Shown here: positions 25,692 to 37,400 of the stretch, piece by piece
How the letters are laid out: every line of letters begins with the position of its first letter
Position numbering within the stretch: position 1 is the stretch's first letter
Assembly (NCBI RefSeq): GCF_001586255.1
Contig: NZ_CP014544.1
Coordinates: forward strand, 599,001-663,000
Direction: 5' to 3'
Length of the DNA: 64,000 nt
Source of the DNA: Zhongshania aliphaticivorans
Lineage (GTDB): Bacteria; Pseudomonadota; Gammaproteobacteria; Pseudomonadales; Spongiibacteraceae
The notes under the pieces: model-generated
The model's database searches: none
The model's input: only the letters and a program-made list of their open reading frames with translations
Told to the model about the DNA's origin: nothing
Made by a program: the position numbers and the translations under genes

Positions 25692-26726
25692 ATGCTAGGT
25701 ATTCAATACTTCAAAGCCGACCCCACTGTTCACGTGATTCAAATCAGTAGTGGTCGTATAAAGCGCCAAGGTAAGGGCCTTAACTTTTTCTACTACGCTC
25801 CCAATACCTCATTAACCGCTATACCCATGAGCGCCAAAGAAGCGCCTTTTATCTTTAATCTGCAAACGGCGGACTTTCAACACCTTCGTGTGCAAGGTCA
25901 GTTGACGTTCCGCGCCGCTGCGCCTGAGAAGCTCAGCGAATTGCTGAACTTCACCTTAAATCAGGGCGGCAAAGAATACGTTTCTGAAGACCCAAGTACC
26001 CTGGGTGATCGCGTAGTGCGTGTGGCGCAGGGGGTTATTCAGGAATTGATTCAAACCACCGCCCTTCGGACTGCATTAACCATGCTACGGGATTTGGATG
26101 CGCACTTGAAAGCATCACTGACTGATAATCCGGCGCTGGACCGCCTAGGAATTGAAGTGCTGGATGCAATGATCGTTGCACTGAGCCCAACGCCCGAAAC
26201 AGCCAAAGCCCTTGAAGCAGAAGCCCGTGAGGCGATTCTCAAACACGCGGATGACGCAATTTACGATCGCCGAAAGTCTGCGGTGGTTCAAGAGCGCACC
26301 ATCCGCGAGACCGAACTGCAAACAGAAATGGCTGTACAGACTAAGCAGCAAGAAATAGCCGAAGCCAAGCTGGACAATGTGCGTGCCCTTACTAAGAAGA
26401 AGGCCGAAGCCAAGGCGGAGCAGCTGGCAGCGGATATCGAAGCCGAAGCGAAGCGCAAAGCACTGGTTGAGTTAGCGCAGGTGAATCGGCAGATTGAGTC
26501 TGATGCCGAGGCCTATGCGATTACAGCCTTTGCTAAGGCATCAAGTAGTGTTCCAGTGGAATACGTCAAAGCCATGGCCATGGCTAATATGGATCCACAG
26601 CAGTTGTTTGCTGCAGCCATGGATACCTTTGCCATGAATGCCGCCAAGGTCGGTACCCTGAATATTGGCACCGACATATTATCTAACCTAGTGGCAGATG
26701 CTGGCGAGCGTAATTTGGTTCGTTAG
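25692..26726 (+). CDS. SPFH/band-7-domain protein
   Basis: 344 residues, ATG behind AGGAGA. The first 190 residues form an SPFH-like domain, starting LGIQYFKADPTVHVIQISSGRIKRQG. It is followed by a long charged coiled coil (about 195-265: ETELQTEMAVQTKQQEIAEAKL, then alternating Ala/Glu/Lys) and a short Ala-rich tail. No N-terminal membrane anchor is visible, unlike many flotillin/prohibitin relatives. SPFH proteins form ring-like scaffolds. Its promoter holds the NrtR-type boxes and the next gene is NAD-kinase-like, so it may scaffold an NAD-related process. The exact function is unknown. Confidence 0.83.
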   Translation: MLGIQYFKADPTVHVIQISSGRIKRQGKGLNFFYYAPNTSLTAIPMSAKEAPFIFNLQTADFQHLRVQGQLTFRAAAPEKLSELLNFTLNQGGKEYVSEDPSTLGDRVVRVAQGVIQELIQTTALRTALTMLRDLDAHLKASLTDNPALDRLGIEVLDAMIVALSPTPETAKALEAEAREAILKHADDAIYDRRKSAVVQERTIRETELQTEMAVQTKQQEIAEAKLDNVRALTKKKAEAKAEQLAADIEAEAKRKALVELAQVNRQIESDAEAYAITAFAKASSSVPVEYVKAMAMANMDPQQLFAAAMDTFAMNAAKVGTLNIGTDILSNLVADAGERNLVR

Positions 26727-26745
26727 CAATAGAGAGGCATTCATC

Positions 26746-27666
26746 ATGGAACTGACGTCACGCTTTATATTAGTTTATCGTAAAACGCGCCTAACGGAGT
26801 TGGTTGAGCGGTTTAATACTGTTCAACAGGCGCGGTTCTATCTTGAACAATCTGGCGCTGACTTCCACGACTATATGGAAGAGGATCGCCTCTATGGGTT
26901 GGGGCTGGAATTTACCCGTCGCACACTAGCCGAGCTTGGGAGTGTGCAAATGCTGGAGCGCGCCATGCTACCGAGCTACCTATTTCGGGCTGATGATTAT
27001 GTGGTGGTTATTGGCCAAGACGGCTTAGTGGCCAATACATTGAAATATTTGGATGGCCACGCCGTCATTGCGCTAAACCCTGATAGTAGCCGTTGGGACG
27101 GCGTACTGTTGCCGTTTAAACCCGCTGATTTATTACCCATAGTTACTGACGTAATGAAGCAGCGGCGGACATGCCGTGAGATTACTTTTGCGAAAGCCAC
27201 CACCAATGACGGCCAAAGTCTGCTTGCGGTTAACGATCTGTTTATTGGACCAAAGACCCATACCTCTGCCCATTACACGTTAAAGCTAGGGGGAGTTAAA
27301 GAGCAGCAAAGCTCATCTGGGATTATCGTATCAACAGGGCTGGGGTCAACGGGGTGGTACCAGAGTGTGCTGGCCGGTGCGCACGGCGTTTGTCATTCAA
27401 GCTCGAGTCAAGCGGAGTCAGGCGGTTTTGCATGGAATTCGGACTTTTTGATGTACAGCGTACGGGAGCCTTTTCCCAGTAAACAGACTGGGGTCAGTCT
27501 CATTCATGGGCAGGTTAATTACGATAACCCACTCAGTATTGAATCACTCATGCCGGAGAATGGGGTGATATTTTCCGATGGGATTGAAAGTGATTACTTG
27601 CCCTTTAACGCAGGCTCAAGGGTGACTATTACGATTGCTGAGGTTAGGGGGTGTTTGGTTGTATAA
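26746..27666 (+). CDS. NAD kinase-like protein
   Basis: 306 residues; the ATG at 26746 follows AGAGAGG, 19 bases after the SPFH stop. The core shows a diacylglycerol/NAD-kinase-like fold: VVVIGQDGLVANTL in place of the GGDGT loop, and GIIVSTGLGSTGWYQSV as the conserved GSTAY-like segment, which binds NAD in true kinases. The altered first loop (GQDG) makes ATP-dependent NAD phosphorylation uncertain. Such proteins have been noted in NrtR neighbourhoods. With the nucleotidase, phosphoesterase and Nudix regulator it completes a locus apparently devoted to nicotinamide nucleotide handling. Confidence 0.8.
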   Translation: MELTSRFILVYRKTRLTELVERFNTVQQARFYLEQSGADFHDYMEEDRLYGLGLEFTRRTLAELGSVQMLERAMLPSYLFRADDYVVVIGQDGLVANTLKYLDGHAVIALNPDSSRWDGVLLPFKPADLLPIVTDVMKQRRTCREITFAKATTNDGQSLLAVNDLFIGPKTHTSAHYTLKLGGVKEQQSSSGIIVSTGLGSTGWYQSVLAGAHGVCHSSSSQAESGGFAWNSDFLMYSVREPFPSKQTGVSLIHGQVNYDNPLSIESLMPENGVIFSDGIESDYLPFNAGSRVTITIAEVRGCLVV

Positions 27667-27821
27667 ATTTTTAGCTAGGAACCTAATACTTAGTTTCCAT
27701 AATTCCAAAAACAGGATCACAATTAAATGCAATTTAACATCTAGCCGATTATTTTTGCTTCCACTTAACTAGATTCGGTCTATTATTCAATCTCACTTGC
27801 TTCTAAATGGATTGGAACATT

Positions 27822-29765
27822 ATGAGATACGGATATGTGGCTCGACTTGGATTGGTGCTTTTTTTTGCGGTAACTATTAGCGGATGTTCATTATTTCAAG
27901 GATTAGTTAATATGTGGCGGCCACCTCTTACTACGGTGGATCAGCAATACTTATCAGTACAAAGTAACCTAGAGCAGTCTGAGGGATTTATCCCGAATGC
28001 CGGTATCTCGATTTCTAGTGAAATTATCACTTCTAGTCTACCCGATATTATTAAAGAAGCTGTGGCTGATGTTGACCAAGCAGAGCTAAAGGTTCTCTGG
28101 TTTGATTCAAAGATTAGGCTTGTCACGCAAGGTATTTGGATTGATGCTACTTTTAAACTACAGGATCGTGTAAATGGAGTTGCAGGTAAAGGTACGTTTT
28201 CTGGCATAGCTGCAGTCGATGTTGCCGGCGATCAGCTTAGGTTAAGACCAGCCTTTCAGAATATACGCATTCACGACGTAGAGCTTCAGAATGGTACAAT
28301 GGTAACTGATGTTCTGGTGCTTGCAGCATTCAAAACACTTACCGGTGGCCTTGTCGAGACTATCAACTCTGAACTATTAGCAAAACCAATGATTTTGGAT
28401 CTCAAACTTAACACTAGTACGGTGGTTGACCTAGCCGCTGATCTTGGTGATGCAAATACCACAGTGACTGCAGAAAAAGTAAAAGTTTCTCGAAATGTAA
28501 AATCTAGCTTAGTTCGGATTGATGAAACGGGGCTGTCGATGTTGCTGGAGCTACAAGACGGTAAATTGCCAGCTGGCAAGGAGTCAGAAGTTGTTGCTTC
28601 CAGCCTGGGTCTTAAGAAAACTCCATCCGAACTCAATGATTTGTTCCAAAGATACAACAGGATCTTTAACAAACGCTGGGCTTCCTACCTTGATCCTGTC
28701 GATGCCCGGGTAGACATAGATATTCAGGTAGCCAAGCACACGCTCGCATCTCTTTTGCGGGAGGCATTAAGTTCGCAATTGCAAATTGAATACCAAGCTT
28801 CCGTGCCCAGCGTGCAGTTTAAGTCAACTGTCGAGGTTAAGCCAAGTCGCATCGACTGCCAAGATTTACGCAAACCATTCTCAAGGACTCGATATAGCCG
28901 CGCTTCATGTAATTGGTCGTGCTTAAGATGCGTAGATCCTTGCCGACCGCTGGGTCACTGCAGCGTATGCACAGACGACCCTATATGTGTGGCCAACAAA
29001 ACAGCATGCAATGTCCTCGAAGAAAGTCGAGTAGCGGCAGATAATATACTTCACGAGACAGCGAGGGTGGCGCATCAGGCTGACCAAGAGGCGCAGGTTG
29101 CTAAATGTGATGTATTGCGTGAAGCCAATAATTTCATGGCCTTAGGCCGATTTGAAGGTGTAGTCGGTTTTAGCGGTACGGCAAATTTGATTGTTTCAAA
29201 TATCAATGTTGCCGATGACCTCACAACTATTCGAATCACCACTGGGGCCGCCGTAAAAGGTAGGCTCGATGTTGGACTTAAAATCACTCCTTTAGATTTA
29301 GGTCATGTATTCTTGTGTGTTGCGCCATTTGGCAAGCGTTGGAGTCCTGTAATTAAGGCTGATATTCCCTATGAAGAACGAACTATTGCACTAAGATCGA
29401 GGCAAGGCGAGAACGATAAGAGGGGTTATTTGATTCTAGAAGGCAGCATTGCACCTCTAAGAGTCGACGTAAAACTAGATCCGCCAATTAAATCGCTGTT
29501 AACCGACCCATTATTTTTAGCTAAATGTTCAGCAGGTGCTACACGCTTGACTCAAGGCTTAAGCCTTGCCTTGACACTGGAAAGCTTGGGCTTAACTGGT
29601 CGACAGGACATAGTCGCTCAGCTACTAGGTGAATTTTCACAGGAAATTGACGTAAAATCATTTGAACACCAAATAAAATCTGAAAGTATCACTCTTACCA
29701 GTACGCGCAAGATAGTAGTCCAGCCAATGTGGGGGGGCAAAACCATTCGATTGCAAAGCCAGTAG
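27822..29765 (+). CDS. Large lipoprotein of unknown function with Cys-rich insert
   Basis: 647 residues from the ATG at 27822, which gives a clear lipoprotein signal peptide ending in the lipobox TISGC (Cys22); an ATG 15 bases earlier is less likely. The mature protein alternates beta-strand-rich segments. A short central insert (about 350-395) holds a dense cluster of cysteines (RASCNWSC, RCVDPC, HCSVC, DPIC), suggesting disulfides or metal binding in the periplasm. Parts before and after the insert look related in style (VRITTGAAVKG-like strands), so two similar beta domains are possible. It stands alone between the NAD module and a decayed region. Homology not recognised. Confidence 0.72.
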   Translation: MRYGYVARLGLVLFFAVTISGCSLFQGLVNMWRPPLTTVDQQYLSVQSNLEQSEGFIPNAGISISSEIITSSLPDIIKEAVADVDQAELKVLWFDSKIRLVTQGIWIDATFKLQDRVNGVAGKGTFSGIAAVDVAGDQLRLRPAFQNIRIHDVELQNGTMVTDVLVLAAFKTLTGGLVETINSELLAKPMILDLKLNTSTVVDLAADLGDANTTVTAEKVKVSRNVKSSLVRIDETGLSMLLELQDGKLPAGKESEVVASSLGLKKTPSELNDLFQRYNRIFNKRWASYLDPVDARVDIDIQVAKHTLASLLREALSSQLQIEYQASVPSVQFKSTVEVKPSRIDCQDLRKPFSRTRYSRASCNWSCLRCVDPCRPLGHCSVCTDDPICVANKTACNVLEESRVAADNILHETARVAHQADQEAQVAKCDVLREANNFMALGRFEGVVGFSGTANLIVSNINVADDLTTIRITTGAAVKGRLDVGLKITPLDLGHVFLCVAPFGKRWSPVIKADIPYEERTIALRSRQGENDKRGYLILEGSIAPLRVDVKLDPPIKSLLTDPLFLAKCSAGATRLTQGLSLALTLESLGLTGRQDIVAQLLGEFSQEIDVKSFEHQIKSESITLTSTRKIVVQPMWGGKTIRLQSQ

Positions 29766-29888
29766 GGTTTAGTGATAGATAAAGGGGCTCCAGTTGTTGC
29801 TCATGTGGGTATTTTTTGATTGAACGCCAAATTAACCTATCTAACGATACCTCCATGCTTGGGCGTGCCTTTAGATATAGTGAAATGG

Positions 29889-29931
29889 CACGCCGCTGCC
29901 ACCGTTCCCAGTCAACTGTGGCAGCGGCGTG
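29889..29931. terminator. Long perfect stem-loop
   Basis: CACGCCGCTGCCAC (29889-29902) pairs without mismatch with GTGGCAGCGGCGTG (29918-29931) around a 15-base loop. The stem is very GC-rich in an AT-rich setting. No strong T-run follows on either strand. It lies at the 3' end of the decayed minus-strand gene and downstream of the lipoprotein gene, so a bidirectional terminator is the simplest reading. Confidence 0.6.
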
Positions 29932-30485
29932 TTACGCTATTCGGTCTTTTTCCGGAGGTTAACACTGGTGGCTCTGCTCCATCATCCCCTCGGCCACGGT
30001 TCAGTATAGGACTAATTCTTGACGTAGATAAATCAAGGTCATCAACTATATCTGATAGTCTTTCTGCTCGACCCCTTTCATGGACAAAACCCCATAGCGC
30101 TACGTTGTCTTCCGCGTGAAATGTATCCTCCGGTATTCCGGTATCGATATCGGTTGCAAATGCGAGTCGTCGCGTGACATTAATTTTGTACTATTTGGTA
30201 ATGGCCATGTACTACGTGAAAGTCCGAGATATAGCTTTTCGACCAATTCCTAGGTAAATGGGTTAGAGCGAAGTTCTGATACCTTGGGGTCTATTTCCGG
30301 TACGTCTGCATAGTGTTGCTCAATGTAACTATGTTGTGTGGCGATAAGCGGAGATTTCATAACGCGTTGTACGTAATAATCCGTTGTAACATGGAATTTA
30401 CTAGGTGGGGCACTAACGAATCGGCCACCAAGGAGCGATGGCAGGCAGGTGTATAAGTAGCACCAAAGGACGATTGTTTTGACAT
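29912..30485 (-). pseudogene. Decayed gene, possibly a small exported protein
   Basis: The ATG at 30485 has a strong GGAGGAG ribosome binding site, but its frame ends after 42 codons. One frame over, from the same start, runs a plausible reading (KTIVLWCYLYTCLPSLL..., export signal-like), then SKFHVTTDYYVQRVMKS and PEIDPKVSELRSNPFT, ending in TAG. The same frame continues (ELVEKLYLGLSRSTWPLP), then a shift near the AAAATT run at 30181 opens VTRRLAFATDIDTGIPEDTF and NVALWGFVHERGRAERLSDI to a stop at 29912. One start-proximal frameshift, one nonsense codon and one more frameshift explain everything. No family recognised. Confidence 0.5.
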
Positions 30486-30674
30486 AGCGTCTCCTCCTGA
30501 GTGCGTCACTAGAACTCTATTGTTTTAACAACAATTAAAATAGCAGGTTTTGCACCTAGATCACCTATTTCGGTGCACCGGTCTGCAGCCTGTTTTTCCT
30601 CGACTATTGCGGCTTGCAACGCCCAAAACCTGAGCGTATAAAGGTAACAAATATGCACCAGGGATTTAGGTGAA

Positions 30675-31409
30675 ATGGTACGGAATCAGGACAGCCGCGG
30701 GGCATTTCCCGCATCCCGGCCAAAACGACGCTTCACCCCGAAAGAGCTGCGCCTCGATACGTTCCCGATTCAGCATGTGCAAATCGACTGGCAGCGCCTC
30801 ATGGCCAAGCGCGAACTCGTGTTGGATACCGTGGACGCGATGCCCACGTACTTACTCAAGCCCGAAGTCCTGGGCCTTCTCGACGCCGAAAAACACCCAA
30901 CTTACCGCCTGATTCTTGACCTTATGTGGACTGCCGGCGCTCGGATTTCTGAGGTTCTGGCCCTCACACCGAGCCACTTCATTGATGACGGCTACGATTT
31001 CATGGTGGTGCTGCGCACACTTAAACAGCGGCCGGGGAGACCGACTAACGTACAACTCGCCCGTAGCCCAAAGCGGGCCGTGCCCATCATTGACCCGATG
31101 CTTCAAGATCGCATACAGAGCTACCTGTACGCGGGCCATTTTAGGAAGGACGAGCGGATCTTCACCATGGCGCGCCAGACAGTGAACCGGCACATCCATG
31201 ATCTGGTGGATAGAGTAGGGGGCGCGCCGATCAATATTACCTGTCATACCTTTCGGCACAGCTTCGCGATCCATCTATTGCTGCACGGACGGCCGCTGAA
31301 GGTTGTCAGTCAGCTCTTGGGGCATAAATCGATCGAAAGTACCGAGATTTACACCAATGTGCTCACCGCCGATGGCGGGCATTTTTTGGACGGGGTTGAT
31401 TTTCATTGA
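30675..31409 (+). CDS. Short tyrosine recombinase
   Basis: 244 residues. The catalytic domain is complete: arginine in TAGARISEVLAL, HTFRHSFAIHLL (HxxR), and LGHKSIESTEIYTNV with the nucleophilic tyrosine. Only a short basic N-terminus precedes it (about 75 residues), so it lacks a full arm-binding and core-binding region, like plasmid- and integron-cassette-borne recombinases. GC content is higher than in the flanks. It is 79 bases upstream of the Avs-like gene on the same strand, and recombinase next to defence gene suggests a mobile defence cassette. Confidence 0.9.
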   Translation: MVRNQDSRGAFPASRPKRRFTPKELRLDTFPIQHVQIDWQRLMAKRELVLDTVDAMPTYLLKPEVLGLLDAEKHPTYRLILDLMWTAGARISEVLALTPSHFIDDGYDFMVVLRTLKQRPGRPTNVQLARSPKRAVPIIDPMLQDRIQSYLYAGHFRKDERIFTMARQTVNRHIHDLVDRVGGAPINITCHTFRHSFAIHLLLHGRPLKVVSQLLGHKSIESTEIYTNVLTADGGHFLDGVDFH

Positions 31410-31488
31410 GGCCTAAGTATTTTAAGTACATCGCGTTATTGTCCTAGTTCTGCTTAGAACAAATGTCGTTGAATCATAGTTGGGGAAT

Positions 31489-34400
31489 ATGTCAAAAACC
31501 AAGAGACCTATTGATAAGGTCCGAGCATCAAGGGACGGACACGAATACCATGAAGCATGGGCTGCGCGACACGCCATGCGGATTTTGCTGCCGAACTCCG
31601 ATTTGGTTGGAATAGCCATAGAGGGACTGGAGCCCGGAGACCAGAGGTCGGCATCAGAAGAAACTATAGAGATCGCTGATCTCGCTTTTTACTATGGCAG
31701 GCGAGCGAGTTTCAATGGTGCGAGAAAAGTCTGCATTGCACAGTTTAAATACTCAATTCGCGACAGATCCAATCCGTTTCGGGCTGCCGATGCAAAGAAG
31801 ACCATAGAAAAGTTCGGAAAGGCCTTTCGTAGTCTAAGGGGTAAGTATGGGGCTCCACTCGTTCGGAAAAAGGTTGCGTTTGAACTTCATACCAACAGGC
31901 CTATATATAGTCCATTGGTCGAAGCGCTTGATGCGCTGGCGACAGGAACGGCAGTTTCAGGTGAAGTAAAAAAACAAGCAGATCAACTTAAATTGGCCTG
32001 TGGGCTTACTGGAACTGCATTGTCCGAATTTGCTGGAAAATGCAGTATCCAAAGTCTGAATGACACCTTGCGTGAATCTAAAGCCCAGCTTTCCAGCACC
32101 ATTGTTGATTGGTTTGGCAATGGTAGTGATGCCATTGCACGGGCAAGTCTTGGTGACCTCAAGCAAATGATCCGCGATAAGGCCGGATTCGCAGGTACCG
32201 ATAGAAACATTATCGAACATACGGACATCCTTGCTGCATTAGGGTTATCTGATAGCAGCGATCTCCTTCCGTGTCCCGAGGCCCTCGCTGATGTTGGTGA
32301 TATCGTCGAGCGTGAACAGTTAGGCGAAGCTGTTTCCCTTGTTGCTAATCTCGACAAGCCACTTATGGTCCGCGCTGCTGGCGGTACCGGCAAAACAGTG
32401 TTCCTGGACAGCATTTGCAAATCACTTTCGAATGACCACGAAACGGTGTTCTTTGATTGTTTTGGAGGAGGGAACTACAGATCGCCTGGCGACGCACGCC
32501 ACCATCCTCGCCGAGGTTTCATTCATATAGCCAATACCCTCGCTTGTCGCGGATTGTGTGATCCGATTATCCCAGGAAGCGACGACATTGATTCATTGAT
32601 CAATACGTTTCGTCGAAGAATTGAGCAATCGGTCGCTACTCTCGCTTCAAGCAATAGCAAGAAAAGCCTCGTTCTTTTCATTGACGCTATAGATAATGCT
32701 GCAATTCACGCAAAGGACAAACGTGAGGATTCGTTTCCGGTACTGCTTGTCGAACATCTGAATGCAAACCCGGTACCCGGCTTTAAAGTTGTCTTGTCGT
32801 CGCGCACAGAGCGGATTCCCATATCCGACAATTCCTATGTAGATTTCGCTCTCCGTAATTTTAGTTTGGATGAAACCAAGTGCTATCTTCAGGCACGGAT
32901 ACCCGATGTCAGAGAATCGGAGATTCGTGTTGCACAGGCTCGATCTCAAGGAACTCCACGCATTCTCCAATATATGCTGGATACAGAGAGAGGGCTTCTG
33001 GATGAATCCGAAATCAATAAAAAGATTGTACTCAATGACCTGATTCAGGGACGTATCGACAGTGCGCTGGACGAAGCCAGACAGCGCGGCTCCAAAACGG
33101 AGGAGATTAACTCATTCTTGGCAGGTCTAGCTGTCCTACCTCCGCCGGTTCCCCTAAACGAATATGCTCAAGCACATGGTATGGCAATCAGTGCCATAGA
33201 GAGCTTTGCATCTGATTTGTCACCGTTATTGGAACGGACAAAGCATGGGTTGATTTTCAGGGACGAGCCGACAGAAGATCTGGTTCGGGAGAGATATGGT
33301 TGCCTTAAAACACCGCTTCGTTTTCTGGCGAAAAATCTCTTAAAAATGCAGGCTCAATCTGTCTATGCCGCCCGTTCGCTGCCAGATCTACTACTGTTAC
33401 TAGGTGATGCTAGGAAACTGTTCACACTCGCGTTTGATCAGACATTCCCTAAAGAGGTAACCGGCTCGGTTGGCAAGCGTAATATCCGGCTCTCCCGTCT
33501 TAAGGCAGCGATTCGCCATGCGGCATTAGAAAAAAACTATGATCAGCTTGTAGAGCTTACCGTCGAGATGTCGACCGTTGCCGCTGTTGATCGCCGTGGC
33601 ACCGATTATATATTGGATTTCCCCGATCTTGTCATTGCGGCTCAGGATACCGACGCAACCAGGCGGCTATTCGAAGCACGAACTGGTTGGCAGGGAACGC
33701 GGCATGCCCGGTTGGCAATCGCTAACACGCTTTCTGGTGACCATGATGAAGCGCTTCGACATATCCTGGCGACAGAAGACTGGGTGCGGCATTTCCATAA
33801 ACAAGACAGAGATGATCGCCCCTATGGGGAGGGACCAAAGTCTATCGATAATGCATCTGTCACATTCTATTTGCTGGGCCAGAAGCGATTTGAAGATGCA
33901 GCGAATACGCTAGATCGGTGGTACGACTGGTATACCTATAAAATTTGCGAACACGTTTTCGGTTTTGTCTCTCACCCTCAGTCCAATATCGAATATTGCG
34001 ATGTAAAAGGTTTTCTTAATGTACTTTCAAGCAAGGTCGGGGCTTTAACCGCCGCATTGGCGCATCTCGATTTAAAGCCACTTGAGCAAAAAGCACTTTT
34101 ATCCAAGATATCCAAAGCGGCCAGCGATACAGATAAAATCGATGTGCCCGTTCACGGCTCGCGCGACACCGGAGAAATAATTAACGGCTTTCGCAAAGCA
34201 GCCTCGTTAGCCTTGGCTTTACAAGATCGGCGCTCTGCAAAAGCCATCGGTAAGTTGCTCCCTACAGATAGGGCTGGTCTTTGGTTATTTAGGGATCACT
34301 ACTCAGAACAGTATGTATTCCCATTCATTTTCGGCGTAGCCTTGAACGCAGCTATCAAGGATATTGAAGTTCATGAAAAGGATCTGATGCCGAGTGAGCT

Positions 34401-37400
34401 TCGTGACGCCGCTTCCGGGATCAAAAATAGCTTGGCAGGTATAGACTTTCGCCAAGAGCTTGAAAAGCGGCTGGCCAAGCGAATACGTACTGGAACGCAA
34501 GATCAGGAAAAAGAGAAGAAGCCCGGATCGATTAGCTATGAGGATAATCAGCACGCAGAGCGCTTTCTAAATTATCGTTTTGAACCCCTGCTCGACTTGA
34601 CGAGAAAACTGTCCATCGTCCTTCGTAAGCCGAAAGGAAGAGCGGACAAGGCATTCAAAGATCTTGTCAAGTCTTGGGTGGAGACCAGAAAGGAACGGGA
34701 CTACTATCGCGCAGGCAGGTTAAGTCCTTTCTTCACGCTCCTGGGGTTGCAGCTGATACAATTTACTTTGTGGGCTAGGGATGATTTGAAAGCTGCCTCC
34801 GTAAAGACTTTCCTTAATCAACTGCACGACCTGGAAATTGTTTCTACATCCACATTGATAGAATTGGTCTCCATTTTCTCCAAGAGATCCCGGTTGCATG
34901 ATTTTGCTGGTCAAGAAGCGATCCGGTGCGCTTCACTCATTGGGTCTGAAAACGAGATCGACTATAGAGCTTCACTTTATGCGAGACTCGGTCGGGCAAT
35001 TCTACCAGCTAGTATGGAGGAATCTGCAGAGTACTTCCGTGCCGGTCTGGAGCAGATGGATGCCATTGGTTCAGGGGACTACCAGTATACTAACCATCTT
35101 TTTATTCTAGCTGCATCCGTCAAAGGTGCTGAGCTTAAAGAGGCTGATTTTCACACATTGTCGAATATCGCCGAACTTAACCTGACAGATGAACCTGAAA
35201 AATTTCCCTGGTATGCATTCGGACAAGGGATGTCGAGGGTCTCGGGCTGTAGAGGCCTTGCCAAACTCAGTCGATGGGACGATAGGGATAAGGTCACGCT
35301 TGATTGTACGTTAAGGCCCTATTTAACAGCACTCGTTGAGGATGACAAAGTCGCCCCCGAAGACGCGGTAGCACTTAACTGGCTTGCTGATCCAGCAGAT
35401 TACTGGTCATGTAATACCGAGACTTTCGCGAAGGCCCTGGCCGGAAAAAATAGTGAGAATAAAAAACAATTAGTTACGGAGTTAGTTGAGCAATTCGAAG
35501 CGAACAATCCGGGCCTTTCTACTGAGTCAACTGTCAAGGCTCTCGCGGAGATTTCGAGAAGTGTCCTTGGAACTAGGTCCAAAATTGTTAGCCGCTTGAA
35601 TTCTCTGTATCCACATTTTGGCCGGGTAATCAATACACGTAATGAACATGCTAACTATCGTTCCAGCGACGATTTAAAACTCAGGCGCGCCGCAGATAAG
35701 CGAGAAGCGAAGAGCCAAAGCGTACTTACTCGCGTTGCTAATTCTACACGACCGGGTGATTACGAATCGTTGAGTAGCGCGCTTGCAGCGCTAAGTGATA
35801 GCGAAAGTGCATACCGTGTAAAAGATGATTTTTTTGACAAGCTGCGTGTGAAAGTCGGATATGGAGAGCGGGCCGCTTATGTCCGAAATATTTCTGGAAG
35901 TGAACACCTCAATCTCTATTGGAAGCTCGATGAGCTTAAAAAGTGCAATGAATTGTGGTCGGTGTCGTCCGGTGCTCTCAAAAGTGTATATCGACAACTT
36001 GCGAATGCGTTGATATTTCAGCACCTTGACGACCTCATTAGCAACGACAGTCTATCAATCTATCACCTCGCAGATATTTCAGAACTTTCCGGGCTTCCCT
36101 TGGCCGAACTTGTGCTGGAGATAGTCAAGTTGTTCTCTGAACCCGAGTCGTCAGTCGGAGCGCCTGTTTGGCTTGATTTTGCGCACCTTATCTGCGAGCA
36201 AGCTGGCGAGGGGAAAGGGCAGGCTGCGCTTACAAGACTGCTCAGGAGCGACGCAGCAAAACTATCCGGGAGTGTGCTCGACGGTGAGTGGAAAAACGGG
36301 CTTTATCCAAAAAATAAACAGGCGCAAATCTTCGCGGGCCTAGTCTGGCGGCAATTGGGTTCGCCCCGCGCAAGTGACCGTTGGCGGGCTGCTCATTGTA
36401 TTCGTTCCTTTGCGCGCTTCGGGAAATGGAGAGTTGTTGACGCACTTCTGGCGCAGCTAGAGAATCAGGATGCCGGTCCGTTCCATGCCCCAGAATTGAG
36501 GTTTTACTACCTTCATGCAAAGCTTTGGCTATTGATTGCGATAGCTCGGATTTCCAAGGATCATCCAGCGGAGGTTTCCAGGTATAAATCCAAGCTCGAC
36601 CGGGTTCTAGACGATTCAGATGTAAGGCATGTCCTTATGCGGCATTTTGCGGCAAAGGCCTTAATCACGTGTATCGAAGCGAGAGAGATAACCGTTAGTA
36701 CAAAGCGAGAGTCCGAACTCAGAAGTGTTGATCAGTCTCCCTATCCGCTGCTGGAAGAAAAGCTTAAGAAATATAACGGGGATTATCACGAGAACCGTCC
36801 AAAAGCGGCACCGAAACGCGCCTATGATTTTTCACTGGAATATGACTTCAATAAAGAAGACGTCCACTACCTAAGCAATGTTTTTGGGCAGCCACATTGG
36901 TTGGTTGTTGACCTGATCTCAGACATCGTCCACGACATGGATGATGATGCCAAAAGTATGTATGCGTCAGGTGGGCGTGATGGCGCACCACGTGCTAGAC
37001 GTGGACTTAGCAGTGCCTATCATTCTTATGGTGAGCAGCTCGCCTGGCATGGAATGATGATTGCCGCTGGCCAATTGCAGAAAACCAAGCCAGCGACCCA
37101 GGATTGGTGGTGCGACGATCCATGGAATGATTGGCTTAGTCGGTATCTCTTAACGAGAGACGACGGGGTTTGGATCTCGGATATCCTCAACCGAGCTCCT
37201 CCGGAAGTGACTTCAATTCTAATGGAGAGAGGAAAAGACGGACTTGGACTAACAGGTGACAAAAGAAAAATTCTAGGACTAGCGGGACTTGATAACGGAA
37301 TTGATAAATCCGTCGTCGTTGCTGGAAGTTGGTTTTCTGCCGATCACATTCGAGTTCAAATCAGCTCGGCTCTTGTTCGCCCGCGAGAAGCGAAAGCCGT

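Noticed and set aside
29820-30119. 99-codon plus-strand open frame
   Set aside because: It lies opposite the decayed gene whose minus-strand reading is more protein-like, and crosses the long stem-loop.
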